Below, piece after piece: positions 25,197-34,600 of a DNA stretch of 64,000 nt. The notes beneath the pieces were generated by a model, which saw only the letters and a program-made list of their open reading frames with translations, was not told the DNA's origin and ran no database searches. Made by a program: the position numbers and the translations under genes. The number at the start of each line of letters is the position of its first letter. Positions within the stretch are counted from its first letter, which is position 1. Origin of the DNA: Emticicia sp. 21SJ11W-3. GTDB taxonomy: Bacteria > Bacteroidota > Bacteroidia > Cytophagales > Spirosomataceae. Location of the stretch: contig NZ_CP092074.1 in assembly GCF_024138715.1 (NCBI RefSeq), forward strand, positions 2,480,001 through 2,544,000, given 5' to 3'.

Positions 25197-26345
25197 ATGA
25201 CAGTTTTTGGAATTGATACAGACCAGCAGTTAGAAATGATCAGGCAAAGCGCTAAAGACTTTGCCGAAAACTATATACGCCCACATGTTATGGAGTGGGA
25301 CGAAGCACAGGTTTTTCCCACAGAGTTGTTCCACAAAATGGGTGAATATGGTTTTATGGGTGTGCTGGTACCTGAAACCTTCGGAGGCTCAGGTCTTGGG
25401 TATCAGGAGTACATCAGCATAATTGATGAAGTATCACAGGTTTGCGGTTCAATCGGGCTTTCGTTAGCGGCGCATAACTCATTATGCACCAATCATATAC
25501 TCACTTTCGGAAACGAAGCACAGAAGCAGAAATACCTGCCTAAACTGGCAACCGGCCAATGGATTGGCGCATGGGGCCTTACTGAAACCGGAACAGGCTC
25601 TGATGCCGGAGGAATGGCCACTACGGCCATTGAAGATGGCGATTTTTTTGTGCTTAATGGCTCAAAAAACTTTATTACCCATGCCATCAGCTCTGAAGTA
25701 GCCGTGGTTATTGCCCGCACAGGAGAAAAAGGAGATTCGCACGGTATGACGGCTTTTATTATCGATAAAGGCACGCCCGGGTTTTCAGCCGGTAAGAAAG
25801 AAAACAAACTGGGCATGCGAGCCAGTGAAACCGCCTGTCTGTTTTTTGATAACTGCCGCGTGCCAAAAGACCATATCCTTGGAAAAGTAGGCGAAGGCTT
25901 TGTGCAGTCGCTTAAAATACTCGATGGAGGCCGTATTTCAATAGCCGCGTTGTCATTAGGCATTGCCAAAAGTGCACTAAATGCGGCCTTGAAGTATGCA
26001 CAGCAAAGAGAACAATTTGGTAAGCCTATCGTTAGTTTTCAGGGTGTAAGTTTTAAACTTGCTGAAATGGCCACCAAAATTGAAGCCGCTGAACTACTGA
26101 CAAGAAAAGCTGGTTTTCTTAAAGATAACCATCAAACGGTAACTAAGTTATCGGCCATGGCTAAGTTGTTTGCCTCTGAAACCGCGGTAGAAGTAGCCAA
26201 TGAAAGCGTTCAGATACATGGCGGTTACGGTTATACGAAGGATTATCCGGCTGAAAAATATTACCGGGATGCCAAGCTTTGCACTATTGGTGAGGGTACA
26301 TCTGAGATACAAAAGGTTGTAATAGCGAGAGAAATTACCAGATAA
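25197..26345 (+). CDS. acyl-CoA dehydrogenase (short-chain type)
   Basis: The 382-residue FAD enzyme has the family signatures [12 protein letters not shown] (about 133-144), [10 protein letters not shown] and [22 protein letters not shown], ending with [19 protein letters not shown]. The catalytic base is E366 in the GEGTSEIQ loop, as in short- and medium-chain acyl-CoA dehydrogenases. Isovaleryl-CoA dehydrogenases have no Glu there and use one in an internal helix, so despite the leucine-pathway context the sequence argues for a butyryl- or methylacyl-CoA type substrate. It is the first gene of a tight three-gene operon (5-base and overlapping junctions). It would feed electrons to ETF. Confidence 0.9.
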   Translation: MTVFGIDTDQQLEMIRQSAKDFAENYIRPHVMEWDEAQVFPTELFHKMGEYGFMGVLVPETFGGSGLGYQEYISIIDEVSQVCGSIGLSLAAHNSLCTNHILTFGNEAQKQKYLPKLATGQWIGAWGLTETGTGSDAGGMATTAIEDGDFFVLNGSKNFITHAISSEVAVVIARTGEKGDSHGMTAFIIDKGTPGFSAGKKENKLGMRASETACLFFDNCRVPKDHILGKVGEGFVQSLKILDGGRISIAALSLGIAKSALNAALKYAQQREQFGKPIVSFQGVSFKLAEMATKIEAAELLTRKAGFLKDNHQTVTKLSAMAKLFASETAVEVANESVQIHGGYGYTKDYPAEKYYRDAKLCTIGEGTSEIQKVVIAREITR

Positions 26346-26350
26346 ATGCC

Positions 26351-27181
26351 ATGAAAATAATAGAATGCCCACGCGACGCCATTCAGGGAATAAAGCACTT
26401 TATATCTACTGAAAAAAAAATTGAATACATTAACCAACTGCTTGCAAGCCGGTTGTTTGATACCATCGACTTCGGCAGCTTTGTATCGCCCAAGGCAATT
26501 CCACAAATGGCCGATACCAGCCAGGTTATAGCAGGCCTCAATACTACCGCAACCGACACCAAATTACTGGCTATTATTGCCAATGAGCGTGGTGCGCAAG
26601 AAGCCGCTCAATATGAGGCAATTACTTATCTTGGGTATCCGTTTTCGGTGTCTGAGACATTTCAGCTCAGAAATACAAATGCTACCATTGCCGAGTCGCT
26701 GGAAAGGGTAAAGGCCATTCAGGAAATTTGTGTAAAAAACAACAAGCAGCTGGTAACTTATATATCAATGGGTTTTGGTAACCCTTATGGCGATGAATGG
26801 AATGCCGAAATTGTTTTGGAATGGATACAAAAACTGAAAACACTGGGATTAGAAATTTTCTCTCTCTCTGATACCGTCGGGGTGGCAAATCCTGAAACCA
26901 TCAGCTATTTGTTCGGAAATTTGATTCTGCATTATCCGGAACTTGAATTCGGCGCGCATCTGCACACCACGCCTGAGACCTGGAAAGAAAAAATTGAAAG
27001 CGCTTATGATGCCGGATGCAGGAGATTCGACGGAGCTTTGCTTGGATATGGTGGGTGCCCGATGGCCGCTGATGAGCTGGTTGGCAATATGCCAACCGAA
27101 AATTTAGTTAATTTCAAGTCGGAAACTGACTATAACTCAATCAATTTGCTTAAATTAGCTTTCCAAAACCTGATTAACTGA
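26351..27181 (+). CDS. hydroxymethylglutaryl-CoA lyase
   Basis: This 276-residue TIM-barrel enzyme would split HMG-CoA into acetyl-CoA and acetoacetate, the last step of leucine degradation. The signature catalytic-cysteine loop is DGALLGYGGCPMAADELVGN with C236. The N-terminal metal site IIECPRDAIQ (3-12) and the GAHLHTT metal-binding histidines are present. The first strand is very short compared with family members of about 300 residues, but the ATG at 26351 sits five bases after the upstream stop and leaves all active-site pieces. It overlaps the next gene by one base (TGATG). Confidence 0.9.
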   Translation: MKIIECPRDAIQGIKHFISTEKKIEYINQLLASRLFDTIDFGSFVSPKAIPQMADTSQVIAGLNTTATDTKLLAIIANERGAQEAAQYEAITYLGYPFSVSETFQLRNTNATIAESLERVKAIQEICVKNNKQLVTYISMGFGNPYGDEWNAEIVLEWIQKLKTLGLEIFSLSDTVGVANPETISYLFGNLILHYPELEFGAHLHTTPETWKEKIESAYDAGCRRFDGALLGYGGCPMAADELVGNMPTENLVNFKSETDYNSINLLKLAFQNLIN

Positions 27182-28005
27182 TGTATTTTTCAGATGCAGA
27201 CGTGGCACGTTTTCCTGATATTGATTTAATGCTGATAAAGACAGAACAAAAAAATAATGTCTTTAGTATTACGCTTAACCGACCGGAAAAACGGAATGCC
27301 TTTACCCCGACCATGGTGCACGAAATGGCCCTGGCAATTGCTTATGCCCAGGCAAATGATACCATCTGGTGCGTTGTATTGCAGGCTGAAGGACCCGTTT
27401 TTTGTGGGGGTATGGATTTGCATGTTTTTCAGAACCCCCTGCTGGATGTGGTAAATACACAATTACCAGCTTTGGACAGGGAAGTTACGCTGGGCGATGT
27501 GTTTAAGTCTCTTTATAAACCAAGTATAGCCATTGTTAAAGGCGATGTGCTGGCAGGTGGATTTTTGATAACAGGTGGTTGCACATTTGTGATAGCCACA
27601 CAAGAGGCAAACTTTAGTTTGCCTGAAGTAAAAAGAGGGGTTTTTCCGATGCAGGTAATGGCTGCATTATTGAAAATCATGCCACCGCGAAAGGTACTGG
27701 AGCTGTCTATACTTGGCAGCAAGTACACAGCCAAAGAGGCGTTTGATTTAGGGATTGTTACACATTTATCAACTGCTGACAGCATTGATATTGATACTAA
27801 TGCATTGATTGAGACCATCCTGAGTGGGTCGCCTTATGCCATCAGAAAAGGAATAGAGGCTTATCATCAATTAGCAAATGTACCTGAAAATGAACAAAAT
27901 CAATTTCTTTTGGGTTTGCTGAAAGAAATACGTGATTCGGCCGATGCACAGGAGGGAATACTTGCTTTTAAAGATAAAAGACCACCTGTGTGGCAAAACA
28001 AGTGA
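27181..28005 (+). CDS. enoyl-CoA hydratase/isomerase family protein, possible methylglutaconyl-CoA hydratase
   Basis: The 274-residue crotonase-fold protein has ITLNRPEKRNAFTPTM (29-44), the oxyanion-hole pieces PVFCGGMDLHVF (about 70-81) and VKGDVLAGGFLITGGC (about 118-133), and FSLPEVKRGVFP. The second oxyanion-hole region and the substrate-side Glu in LPEVKRGV suit a hydratase. Coupled to HMG-CoA lyase by an overlapping stop/start, it is most likely the methylglutaconyl-CoA hydratase of leucine catabolism; the family alone would not prove it. The N-terminal dozen residues (MYFSDADVARFPDI) are unusual for the family, and a second ATG at 27229 (MLIKTEQKNN) could be the true start. Confidence 0.75.
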   Translation: MYFSDADVARFPDIDLMLIKTEQKNNVFSITLNRPEKRNAFTPTMVHEMALAIAYAQANDTIWCVVLQAEGPVFCGGMDLHVFQNPLLDVVNTQLPALDREVTLGDVFKSLYKPSIAIVKGDVLAGGFLITGGCTFVIATQEANFSLPEVKRGVFPMQVMAALLKIMPPRKVLELSILGSKYTAKEAFDLGIVTHLSTADSIDIDTNALIETILSGSPYAIRKGIEAYHQLANVPENEQNQFLLGLLKEIRDSADAQEGILAFKDKRPPVWQNK

Positions 28006-28074
28006 AATGAACCCGGTAAATTTCATAAATATTTTATAATAGCTAACAATTCGCGTCTTTCCTTTTTCCGCAAA

Positions 28075-28105
28075 TTTGCAGTGCGGAAATTAAATGCTAT
28101 TTTTG
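28075..28105 (+). promoter_or_regulatory. Bacteroidota-type promoter for the dinB pair
   Basis: TTTG (28075-28078), 19 bases and TATTTTTG (28098-28105) match the consensus exactly at every defined position. The start near 28112 leaves a leader of about 16 bases before ATG 28128, which favours that start over a GTG at 28119. Confidence 0.72.
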
Positions 28106-28127
28106 GCGAAAATTAAGAGTGGCGCTT

Positions 28128-28592
28128 ATGAATCGTAATGAGCTTGATAGGATTATCGACAATTTGGATGTTGTTTTCAGAGGAGATGCCTGGCATGGGC
28201 CGTCTGTTATGGAATTTATGAACTCCATGTCTTTAGATGTGGTTGATGTGAAGAAAGAATACTCCAAACATACTATTTGTCAGATAGTGTACCATTTAGG
28301 AGCCTGGAGAAAGTTTGTTCTGGAAAAACTGGATGGCAACATCAGGTATGATCTGGTAAATGATGAAGACAACTATGGCACCGAGGAGGATATCATCAAA
28401 AGCAACTGGCCAAGGCTGGTTGAGCAACTGCGGGTAAATCAGGAAGCATTGCTGAATAAACTTGATGAATTTGACGATACCCTGCTTGTTAAGCTGGTAC
28501 CCGGGCAGGATTACGACTATTATAAGTTGCTTACCGGCCTTATACAGCACGATACTTACCATTTAGGTATGATTTGGGTGCTTTGGGAATAA
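28128..28592 (+). CDS. DinB-fold protein, tandem copy 1
   Basis: The 154-residue four-helix-bundle protein keeps the DinB/YfiT metal triad: H56 in IVYHLGAW, then H141 and H145 in HDTYHLG. It also has AWHGPSV near the N-terminus (21-27). DinB-like proteins bind a metal ion and some are thiol-dependent transferases (bacillithiol or mycothiol S-transferases); others have unknown roles. The next gene is a paralogue with the same motifs (46-base gap). ATG 28128 is chosen over GTG 28119 because it fits the promoter and the family start. Substrate unknown. Confidence 0.82.
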   Translation: MNRNELDRIIDNLDVVFRGDAWHGPSVMEFMNSMSLDVVDVKKEYSKHTICQIVYHLGAWRKFVLEKLDGNIRYDLVNDEDNYGTEEDIIKSNWPRLVEQLRVNQEALLNKLDEFDDTLLVKLVPGQDYDYYKLLTGLIQHDTYHLGMIWVLWE

Positions 28593-28638
28593 TAGCCAGC
28601 CTTTTACTAAAGAAAAAATAGAATAGATTTATAAGATA

Positions 28639-29193
28639 ATGGAAGAACTACAAACAAAAGAAATAGACAGAATTAAAACTTTATTGAATGCCGCTTTTCA
28701 TGGTGGCTCGTGGCATGGTCCGTCTGTGTTGGAGAATGTCAAAGATATAAAGCCTAAAATCGCCGGAGCGCGTCAGAAAGGAATTCATACTATTGCTGAA
28801 TTAGTTTACCATATGACCACCTGGAGAATCTTCGTGTTAAAGAAGATTCAGGGTGAAGCGGATTTTGACATCAAAACTGAGAAGCAAAACTGGGGTAATT
28901 TAAAAGAGATTGACGAGTTTGAGTGGGAGACCCTTCAGATGGAATTGACGCTGAGCCATGATGAATTAATGAATAGTCTGGAAGAAAAAGATGATAGTTT
29001 TCTGCTGGAAATTGTGCCGGGTAGCGAATATGATTTCTATACCCTGCTGCATGGTATTATTAACCATGATTTGTACCATAACGGGCAGATAGGTATTCTG
29101 AAAAAAATGGCTCCGAAAGCGAGCAAATTTGATGATGAGGAAGACGCACCAAGCAGCCGCTATTTTAGTGATGAATTTGGCGACGAGTATTAA
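28639..29193 (+). CDS. DinB-fold protein, tandem copy 2
   Basis: The 184-residue paralogue repeats the pattern of copy 1: SWHGPSV (24-30), H58 in LVYHMTTW, and H143/H147 in NHDLYHNG. Compared with copy 1 it has an extra C-terminal tail of about 30 residues, acidic and polar (KFDDEEDAPSSR). It is probably translated from the same message as copy 1, and a strong terminator follows. The pair may form a heterodimer or have diverged in substrate; neither can be decided here. Confidence 0.82.
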   Translation: MEELQTKEIDRIKTLLNAAFHGGSWHGPSVLENVKDIKPKIAGARQKGIHTIAELVYHMTTWRIFVLKKIQGEADFDIKTEKQNWGNLKEIDEFEWETLQMELTLSHDELMNSLEEKDDSFLLEIVPGSEYDFYTLLHGIINHDLYHNGQIGILKKMAPKASKFDDEEDAPSSRYFSDEFGDEY

Positions 29194-29208
29194 TGAAGAT
29201 TTATAAAA

Positions 29209-29243
29209 AACAAAAAGAGGCTTTCAGGCCTCTTTTTGTTTTT
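29209..29243 (+). terminator. Rho-independent terminator after the dinB pair
   Basis: A perfect 13-base-pair stem (AACAAAAAGAGGC and complement) around TTTCAG is followed by T residues. Being A-rich on the left, it can also end the convergent GH65 transcript. Confidence 0.92.
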
Positions 29244-29280
29244 ATGGGTTGCCCAGTGTTGGCCAACGGTACTACATATT

Positions 29281-31602
29281 TTAATGGGCCAGTTCTACAG
29301 TCTCAGAACCATTGATGCTTACCATACTACCATTCACCAAAACGTTAATGGCGGTTTCTGATAGGTTTTCGATGGCAATTTGCCCGGGGTAGATAGACAC
29401 TTTGAGCGAATTCTGGCGGAAACCTATAATAAATGAAAAACTTTGCCACTGCTCTGGTAAATACGGACTGAACGAAAGCATCCCATCTTTTACGCGCATA
29501 CCACCAAAACCTTTTACGACAGACATCCAGGTACCGGCCATTGAGGTAATATGCAGGCCGTCTTCGGTGTCGTTATTGTAATCATCCAGGTCAAGGCGCG
29601 CGGTTCTTACGTACATTTCATAGGCTTTTTCTTTTTTACCCAGTTTGGCTGCCAGAATAACATGCACACAAGGCGAAAGTGAAGACTCATGAACGGTCAT
29701 TGGTTCGTAGAAATCAAAATTTCTTTCAATTTCATCAATAGAAAAATCATCTTCAAAGAAATACAGACCCTGCAGAACGTCTGCCTGTTTTATAAAGCAG
29801 GAACGCAGGATTCTGTCCCACGACCATTTCTGATTTATTGGCCTGTGCTGTGCAATATCATGCACAGTCAGTAATTCTTTGTCAAGAAAACCATCCTGTT
29901 GCAGGTAAACCCGCCGTCCGGCATCATACGGAAAGTGCATTTTCTCAATAATATCTTTCCAGCGGGCGGTTTCAACTTCTTCATCAAAGGCTGTCAATTC
30001 TACCAAAGCTGAATAAGAAGTCTCAGAGGCCTTCACGATTTCTATGGCTTCCAGGGTATATTTGAGGCACCATACAGCAATATAATTCGTGTACCAGTTG
30101 TTATTGACGTTGTTTTCGTATTCATTTGGCCCTGTTACACCCAGCATTACATATTTTTGCAGCGCACCAGACCAGTTTATGCGCTGAGACCAGAATCTGG
30201 CTATGCCAATCAGTACTTCAAGCCCGTATTCTGTCAGGTAGTTTTTATCGCCGGTGTAGTTTACGTAGTCATAAATGGCATAGGCAATAGCGCCGTTACG
30301 ATGTATTTCTTCAAAGGTAATTTCCCATTCATTATGGCATTCTTCGCCATTCATGGTTACCATTGGGTACAGGGCTGCTCCATTTGTAAAGCCGAGTTTT
30401 TCAGCATTTTCAATGGCTTTTTTGAGGTGTTTATGCCGATAGACCAGTAGATTCCGGGCAACCATCTGCTCTGAGGTAGCCAGATAAAAAGGCAGGCAAT
30501 AAGCCTCGGTATCCCAATAGGTAGAGCCGCCGTATTTTTCGCCGGTAAAGCCTTTGGGTCCAATGTTCAGTCTGGCATCCTGCCCTGTATACGTTTGCTG
30601 TAAATGGAAAATATTAAACCTGATACCCTGTTGGGCGGCCACATCACCGGCAATCTGGATATCGTTATGCTCCCATTTCTTTTTCCAGGCTAGTTTTTGT
30701 TCTTCAAGCATCTGAGAAAATCCTTTTTTTGAAATTCTGTCCAGATACTTTTTGGCCTCGGCTGTCAGGTTTTCTACGGCGTAGTTTTCAGATGATAGAT
30801 TTACCGCAAACTTGCATATAAGTGTTTCTTCGTTCAGCTTAAAAAATACTTTTACCTCGTTGGCAACATATTTTTCTTTTTTGATGGGCAGTGTTTGCAA
30901 ATCAACCAGCTTTCCGCTCTGGCAGAAATCAAATTTCATACCGGTGCAAACCTGAAAAACAGGCACTGTGTCCCATTTTGATTGTTTGGTTTCCAGTGTC
31001 AGGTATCCTTCTCCGTGGCCAGTTTCTTTACTTATTTCGTTCCAGAATTGTTCTCCGTGGTTTGAATCTTTATTGTAAATGTCGCCATCGAGCGAAATAG
31101 TCAGTTTGCCGTAAGCAGAAAAGTTGAGAGGGGTAATAGAATACCTGATGGCCCCGGCCTCATCATCTTCCAGGCTACAGAAACGTACCGCATTTATTTT
31201 TACTGATTTACCGGACGGAAAATCGGCAATGAACGACCGCTCCAAGGTTCCTTCCTGCATATTGAGTACCCTTCTGAACTCACGTACCTCGCATCTGGCA
31301 AGGTCTAGCACTTCGCCATCTATTTCCAGGTCTATGCCTGTCCAGTTGCAGGCGTTCAGAACTTTGGCAAAATAATTAGGGTACCCGTTTTTCCACCAGC
31401 CTACACGTGTTTTGTCAGGATACCAGACCCCGGCCACGTAGTTTCCCTGCAGGGTTTTACCCGAGTACCTTTCTTCAAAATTGCCTCTGCCGCCCATACG
31501 GCCATTCCCGAGGCTCATGAGGCTTTCAGTTATTTCGTTAAATTCTGGATGAAAACCATCTTCAATAATGCACCAATCGTTATGGACAATGTAGTTTTTC
31601 AT
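29281..31602 (-). CDS. glycoside hydrolase family 65 phosphorylase (maltose phosphorylase)
   Basis: The 773-residue enzyme has the GH65 layout: an N-terminal beta-sandwich (about 1-270), a linker and an (alpha/alpha)6 barrel holding the general acid E494 in GVTGPNEYENN, then a C-terminal beta domain. YGGSTYWDTEAYCLPF (357-372) and FTNGAALYPMVTMNGEEC are typical of maltose phosphorylases. These split maltose with phosphate into glucose and beta-glucose-1-phosphate. No signal peptide is present, so it acts in the cytoplasm. The pgmB gene just upstream (195-base gap) takes the product. Kojibiose or trehalose phosphorylase activity is less likely given the GH13 neighbours. Confidence 0.9.
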   Translation of the reverse strand: MKNYIVHNDWCIIEDGFHPEFNEITESLMSLGNGRMGGRGNFEERYSGKTLQGNYVAGVWYPDKTRVGWWKNGYPNYFAKVLNACNWTGIDLEIDGEVLDLARCEVREFRRVLNMQEGTLERSFIADFPSGKSVKINAVRFCSLEDDEAGAIRYSITPLNFSAYGKLTISLDGDIYNKDSNHGEQFWNEISKETGHGEGYLTLETKQSKWDTVPVFQVCTGMKFDFCQSGKLVDLQTLPIKKEKYVANEVKVFFKLNEETLICKFAVNLSSENYAVENLTAEAKKYLDRISKKGFSQMLEEQKLAWKKKWEHNDIQIAGDVAAQQGIRFNIFHLQQTYTGQDARLNIGPKGFTGEKYGGSTYWDTEAYCLPFYLATSEQMVARNLLVYRHKHLKKAIENAEKLGFTNGAALYPMVTMNGEECHNEWEITFEEIHRNGAIAYAIYDYVNYTGDKNYLTEYGLEVLIGIARFWSQRINWSGALQKYVMLGVTGPNEYENNVNNNWYTNYIAVWCLKYTLEAIEIVKASETSYSALVELTAFDEEVETARWKDIIEKMHFPYDAGRRVYLQQDGFLDKELLTVHDIAQHRPINQKWSWDRILRSCFIKQADVLQGLYFFEDDFSIDEIERNFDFYEPMTVHESSLSPCVHVILAAKLGKKEKAYEMYVRTARLDLDDYNNDTEDGLHITSMAGTWMSVVKGFGGMRVKDGMLSFSPYLPEQWQSFSFIIGFRQNSLKVSIYPGQIAIENLSETAINVLVNGSMVSINGSETVELAH

Positions 31603-31797
31603 AGGTTTAGTAAGCGCACCAGCGCCTGATTTTATAATTTATCTACTCTAAATGGGTTACTAGCCTTTTTTACGTATGGTCATTCAAGGTACTTGTCTGA
31701 GGGCACAAATCTTTTCAATGGCTGGCAGGGCAAATACACTTATAAAAAGTATTGAAAGTATTATACTTTAATTACGTATCAGCTAATGACGCTGATA

Positions 31798-32451
31798 TTA
31801 TCTGTTCAGATCATCGATAAGCATCCTGATATCCACTCCAGCCAGATTTTCAACTACTATATCGGCTTTTGTTAAAACCTCTTTTTTGCCTATTCCCACG
31901 GCTTTCATGCCGCCGGCTTTTGCGGCTTCAACACCTGCTACTGCGTCTTCAAAGACCAGACATTCGGCGGGGGATACCCCCAGTTCTTCTGCGCCTTTCA
32001 GAAACACCTCGGGGTCTGGTTTACCCTTGGCAATTTTGTTGCCGTCTATAATGGCATCAAAATCATTAAGCATCCCGATGCGCTCCAGAATCAAACCTGC
32101 ATTTTTACTTACCGAACCCAAAGCGGTTTTAATATTGTTTTTCTTTAATTGCGTAAAAAAATCGGTAACACCCGGCAGAATATCGGCGGGCGTCATTTTA
32201 CTCACCAGTTGCAGGTAGTTTTCGTTTTTACGTGTGGCAAGTTCGTTTTTCCTTTCTTCGCTCAATTGCAAATGGCCATGTTGCAAAATAATATCCAGCG
32301 ATTCCATCCGGCTGATGCCTTTCAGTTTTTCGTTAAATTCTTCAGTAATATCAAAACCCAGGTCGTTGGCCATCTGGCGCCATGCCTGATAATGGTAAAT
32401 GGCGGTATCTACAATAACTCCGTCTAAATCAAACAAAAACGCTTTTATCAT
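31798..32451 (-). CDS. pgmB: beta-phosphoglucomutase
   Basis: The 217-residue HAD-family enzyme converts beta-glucose-1-phosphate to glucose-6-phosphate. Nucleophile and acid/base are D8 and D10 in FLFDLDGVIVDTA. The cap-domain stretch LKGISRMESLDIIL (64-77) is characteristic of beta-phosphoglucomutase, and KGKPDPEVFLKGAEELG with FEDAVAGVEAAKAGG supplies HAD motifs III and IV. It sits between the GH65 phosphorylase and an exported GH13 enzyme on the same strand, as expected for a maltose-phosphorylase pathway. Confidence 0.94.
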   Translation of the reverse strand: MIKAFLFDLDGVIVDTAIYHYQAWRQMANDLGFDITEEFNEKLKGISRMESLDIILQHGHLQLSEERKNELATRKNENYLQLVSKMTPADILPGVTDFFTQLKKNNIKTALGSVSKNAGLILERIGMLNDFDAIIDGNKIAKGKPDPEVFLKGAEELGVSPAECLVFEDAVAGVEAAKAGGMKAVGIGKKEVLTKADIVVENLAGVDIRMLIDDLNR

Positions 32452-32561
32452 GCTTTTATGCTGTTAAAATACCACACAAAAAGTGCTGAACTGCAAAATA
32501 AGGAATAGTTTTAAATTAGCTGTTCTGCCTTTAATAAAATGTCAGAAAAACTTATCGAACG

Positions 32562-34439
32562 TCAATGGTTTATTTCTAGCACAAGGGCTGTCATAGGGGC
32601 AATTTTTATCGATGTCAGGTCTGTAAGTATTTCATCAGTCATTACATTTCTGGCCGAACTCCCGGTTTTCAATATTTCTGCAAAAGGCCGGGTTTTTAAT
32701 TCCTTCTCTGCGGCATTAGTATTACTGATTACCATTACTTTTTGGCTATCTGTGTATCTGAAATATACGTAAACGCCGTCAACCGGTAAAAACTGCATCA
32801 TTTTTCCAAGGGTAAGGGCGGCAGAGTTTTTGCGGTAATTCAATAATCTTTTATTCCATTCAAATGCCTCATTTTCTTTAGGGCTTCTACCAGACGCCAA
32901 AAATTTATTTTCGGTATCGTCTTTCCACCCGCCCGGAAAATCCCTGCGCACTTCTGCATCAGTCGGGTTTTTGAAGTTTTTCATGAGTATTTCTGTTCCG
33001 TAATACAATTGCGGAATCCCCCTGATGGTATATAACCACGTTAGCCCCATTTTATATTTGTTGAGGTCTTCGCCTATGATTGAAAAGAAACGGTCGCTGT
33101 CGTGGTTTTCTACAAAAGGCACCAGACGTTCAGGGTTTTGGTAGACGAGGTCCTGAGCCAGAACCTGATACAAACGATTGACGCCTTCGTTCCAACCAAA
33201 CCTTTCATTCAAAGCGGTATTGATGGCATTCTGCACCTGAAAGTCGCAACTCGACGGCAGGTTGCATTTAAACGGAATATTAAAATTGTTTTTGGTAAAA
33301 TACGCCTGACTAACTACGGTACCAACCGCAGATTCACCAAAAAGCAGCATATCCGGGTGTTCGTCAAGAATCGCCTTGTTGCAGCGGTTCATAAAATGCA
33401 GATCGTTGTAAATGTAGGTATCAATCCGCCAGCCGTCAATATTAAAATACTCAATGGTCCAGAGCGCATGCTGAATCAGGAAATTAGCTACGTAAGGGTT
33501 CCGCTGGTTCAAATCTGGCAGAAAAGGCACAAACCAGCCGTTAGAAGTAACAGATTTATCATACACCGACCCATGAATATCAAAAATAGGCTGGTCTTTG
33601 TAAGAAGTATTGGTGTAGGTATCCCATTGATTAAGCCAGTCTTTTGCCGGTATGTCTTTCAGAAACCAATGGTTAATACCGACATGATTATAAACGGCGT
33701 CCTGCACTATTTTTAAGCCTTTTTTATGAGCTGCTTCAATCATTTGAAGGTAGGTTTCATTACCGCCCAGGCGTTTATCTACATGATAATGGTCGGTAAA
33801 ACCATAGCCATGATACGCACTGCGCATACTTCCGCCCTCGTTGGTAACTGGCTGGTTATTCTCTACCACGGGGGTTAGCCACAGGGTAGTAACACCTAGT
33901 TCTTTAAAATAATCCAGGTGGTTAATAACACCCTGCAAATCTCCACCGTGCCTTAGCCAGGGGTTCTTACGGTTGGCACTGGTGTCTATCATGTCGGCAA
34001 ACTTATCGTTGCTTTCATCACCGTTCGAGAACCTGTCAGGCATTAACAGATAAATAGCATCGGCCTGTGTGATGGTCTGTGGCCTGGCAGTACGCTTTTT
34101 CAGCTCATAGTTTATGCGGCTGGTATTAGCACCGGAGCCTATTCGGAAGGTCAGGTTACCCGGTTTTGTCTGGGGGGCTATCAGTAAATCAACAAACAGG
34201 TAATTGGTGTTTTCTACCTTATGGGTTTTGGTAATCTTTACTCCGGCATAGGGCTGGAGTGTCACCGAATGCCCGGCAATGTTTTTTCCATAAATTAAAA
34301 GCTGCACTTGGGGGTTTTTCATGCCCACCCACCAGTTAGTGGGGTTAATGCGTTGTATTTCCGGCTTTTGGGCATAAACCGAATAAAATAACAACCATTG
34401 AATGAAAATAAGGATAATAGGTTTAAGTACTGATTTCAT
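32562..34439 (-). CDS. exported GH13 neopullulanase/cyclomaltodextrinase-like glucosidase
   Basis: The 625-residue protein carries a Sec signal (first 23 residues, ending VYAQ). After an N-terminal beta domain of cyclomaltodextrinase type (about 25-115) comes a (beta/alpha)8 barrel with GH13 motifs: region I QDAVYNHVG (246-254), nucleophile D340 in DGWRIDTY, acid/base E369 in LLFGES, and D447 in VENHDSDR. A C-terminal beta domain ends the protein. It should cleave maltodextrins or pullulan-like substrates in the periplasm, supplying maltose for import. It is divergent from a second, cytoplasmic GH13 gene, with 161 bases between. Confidence 0.9.
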   Translation of the reverse strand: MKSVLKPIILIFIQWLLFYSVYAQKPEIQRINPTNWWVGMKNPQVQLLIYGKNIAGHSVTLQPYAGVKITKTHKVENTNYLFVDLLIAPQTKPGNLTFRIGSGANTSRINYELKKRTARPQTITQADAIYLLMPDRFSNGDESNDKFADMIDTSANRKNPWLRHGGDLQGVINHLDYFKELGVTTLWLTPVVENNQPVTNEGGSMRSAYHGYGFTDHYHVDKRLGGNETYLQMIEAAHKKGLKIVQDAVYNHVGINHWFLKDIPAKDWLNQWDTYTNTSYKDQPIFDIHGSVYDKSVTSNGWFVPFLPDLNQRNPYVANFLIQHALWTIEYFNIDGWRIDTYIYNDLHFMNRCNKAILDEHPDMLLFGESAVGTVVSQAYFTKNNFNIPFKCNLPSSCDFQVQNAINTALNERFGWNEGVNRLYQVLAQDLVYQNPERLVPFVENHDSDRFFSIIGEDLNKYKMGLTWLYTIRGIPQLYYGTEILMKNFKNPTDAEVRRDFPGGWKDDTENKFLASGRSPKENEAFEWNKRLLNYRKNSAALTLGKMMQFLPVDGVYVYFRYTDSQKVMVISNTNAAEKELKTRPFAEILKTGSSARNVMTDEILTDLTSIKIAPMTALVLEINH

Positions 34440-34600
34440 AGGTTAATTGTTTCGTTCGTACGGCAAAATAACATAAACAATGGTTTTTTCATAAAAAAAT
34501 ACTCCTTAGATTTGAAAACACATTAAATTGAATATTTGCAAATTAAAATGGACATCTCTGCTAAACCATTAGTGTGGTGTTCGGCACAATCAGTTAACCA

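Noticed and set aside
25197-26345. Calling the acyl-CoA dehydrogenase isovaleryl-CoA dehydrogenase from context
   Set aside because: The catalytic Glu sits at the short-chain position (E366), which isovaleryl enzymes lack, so only the broader family is claimed.
33102-33716. Open frame of 204 codons opposite the exported GH13 gene
   Set aside because: Shadow of a well-supported enzyme; no start signal and no family resemblance.
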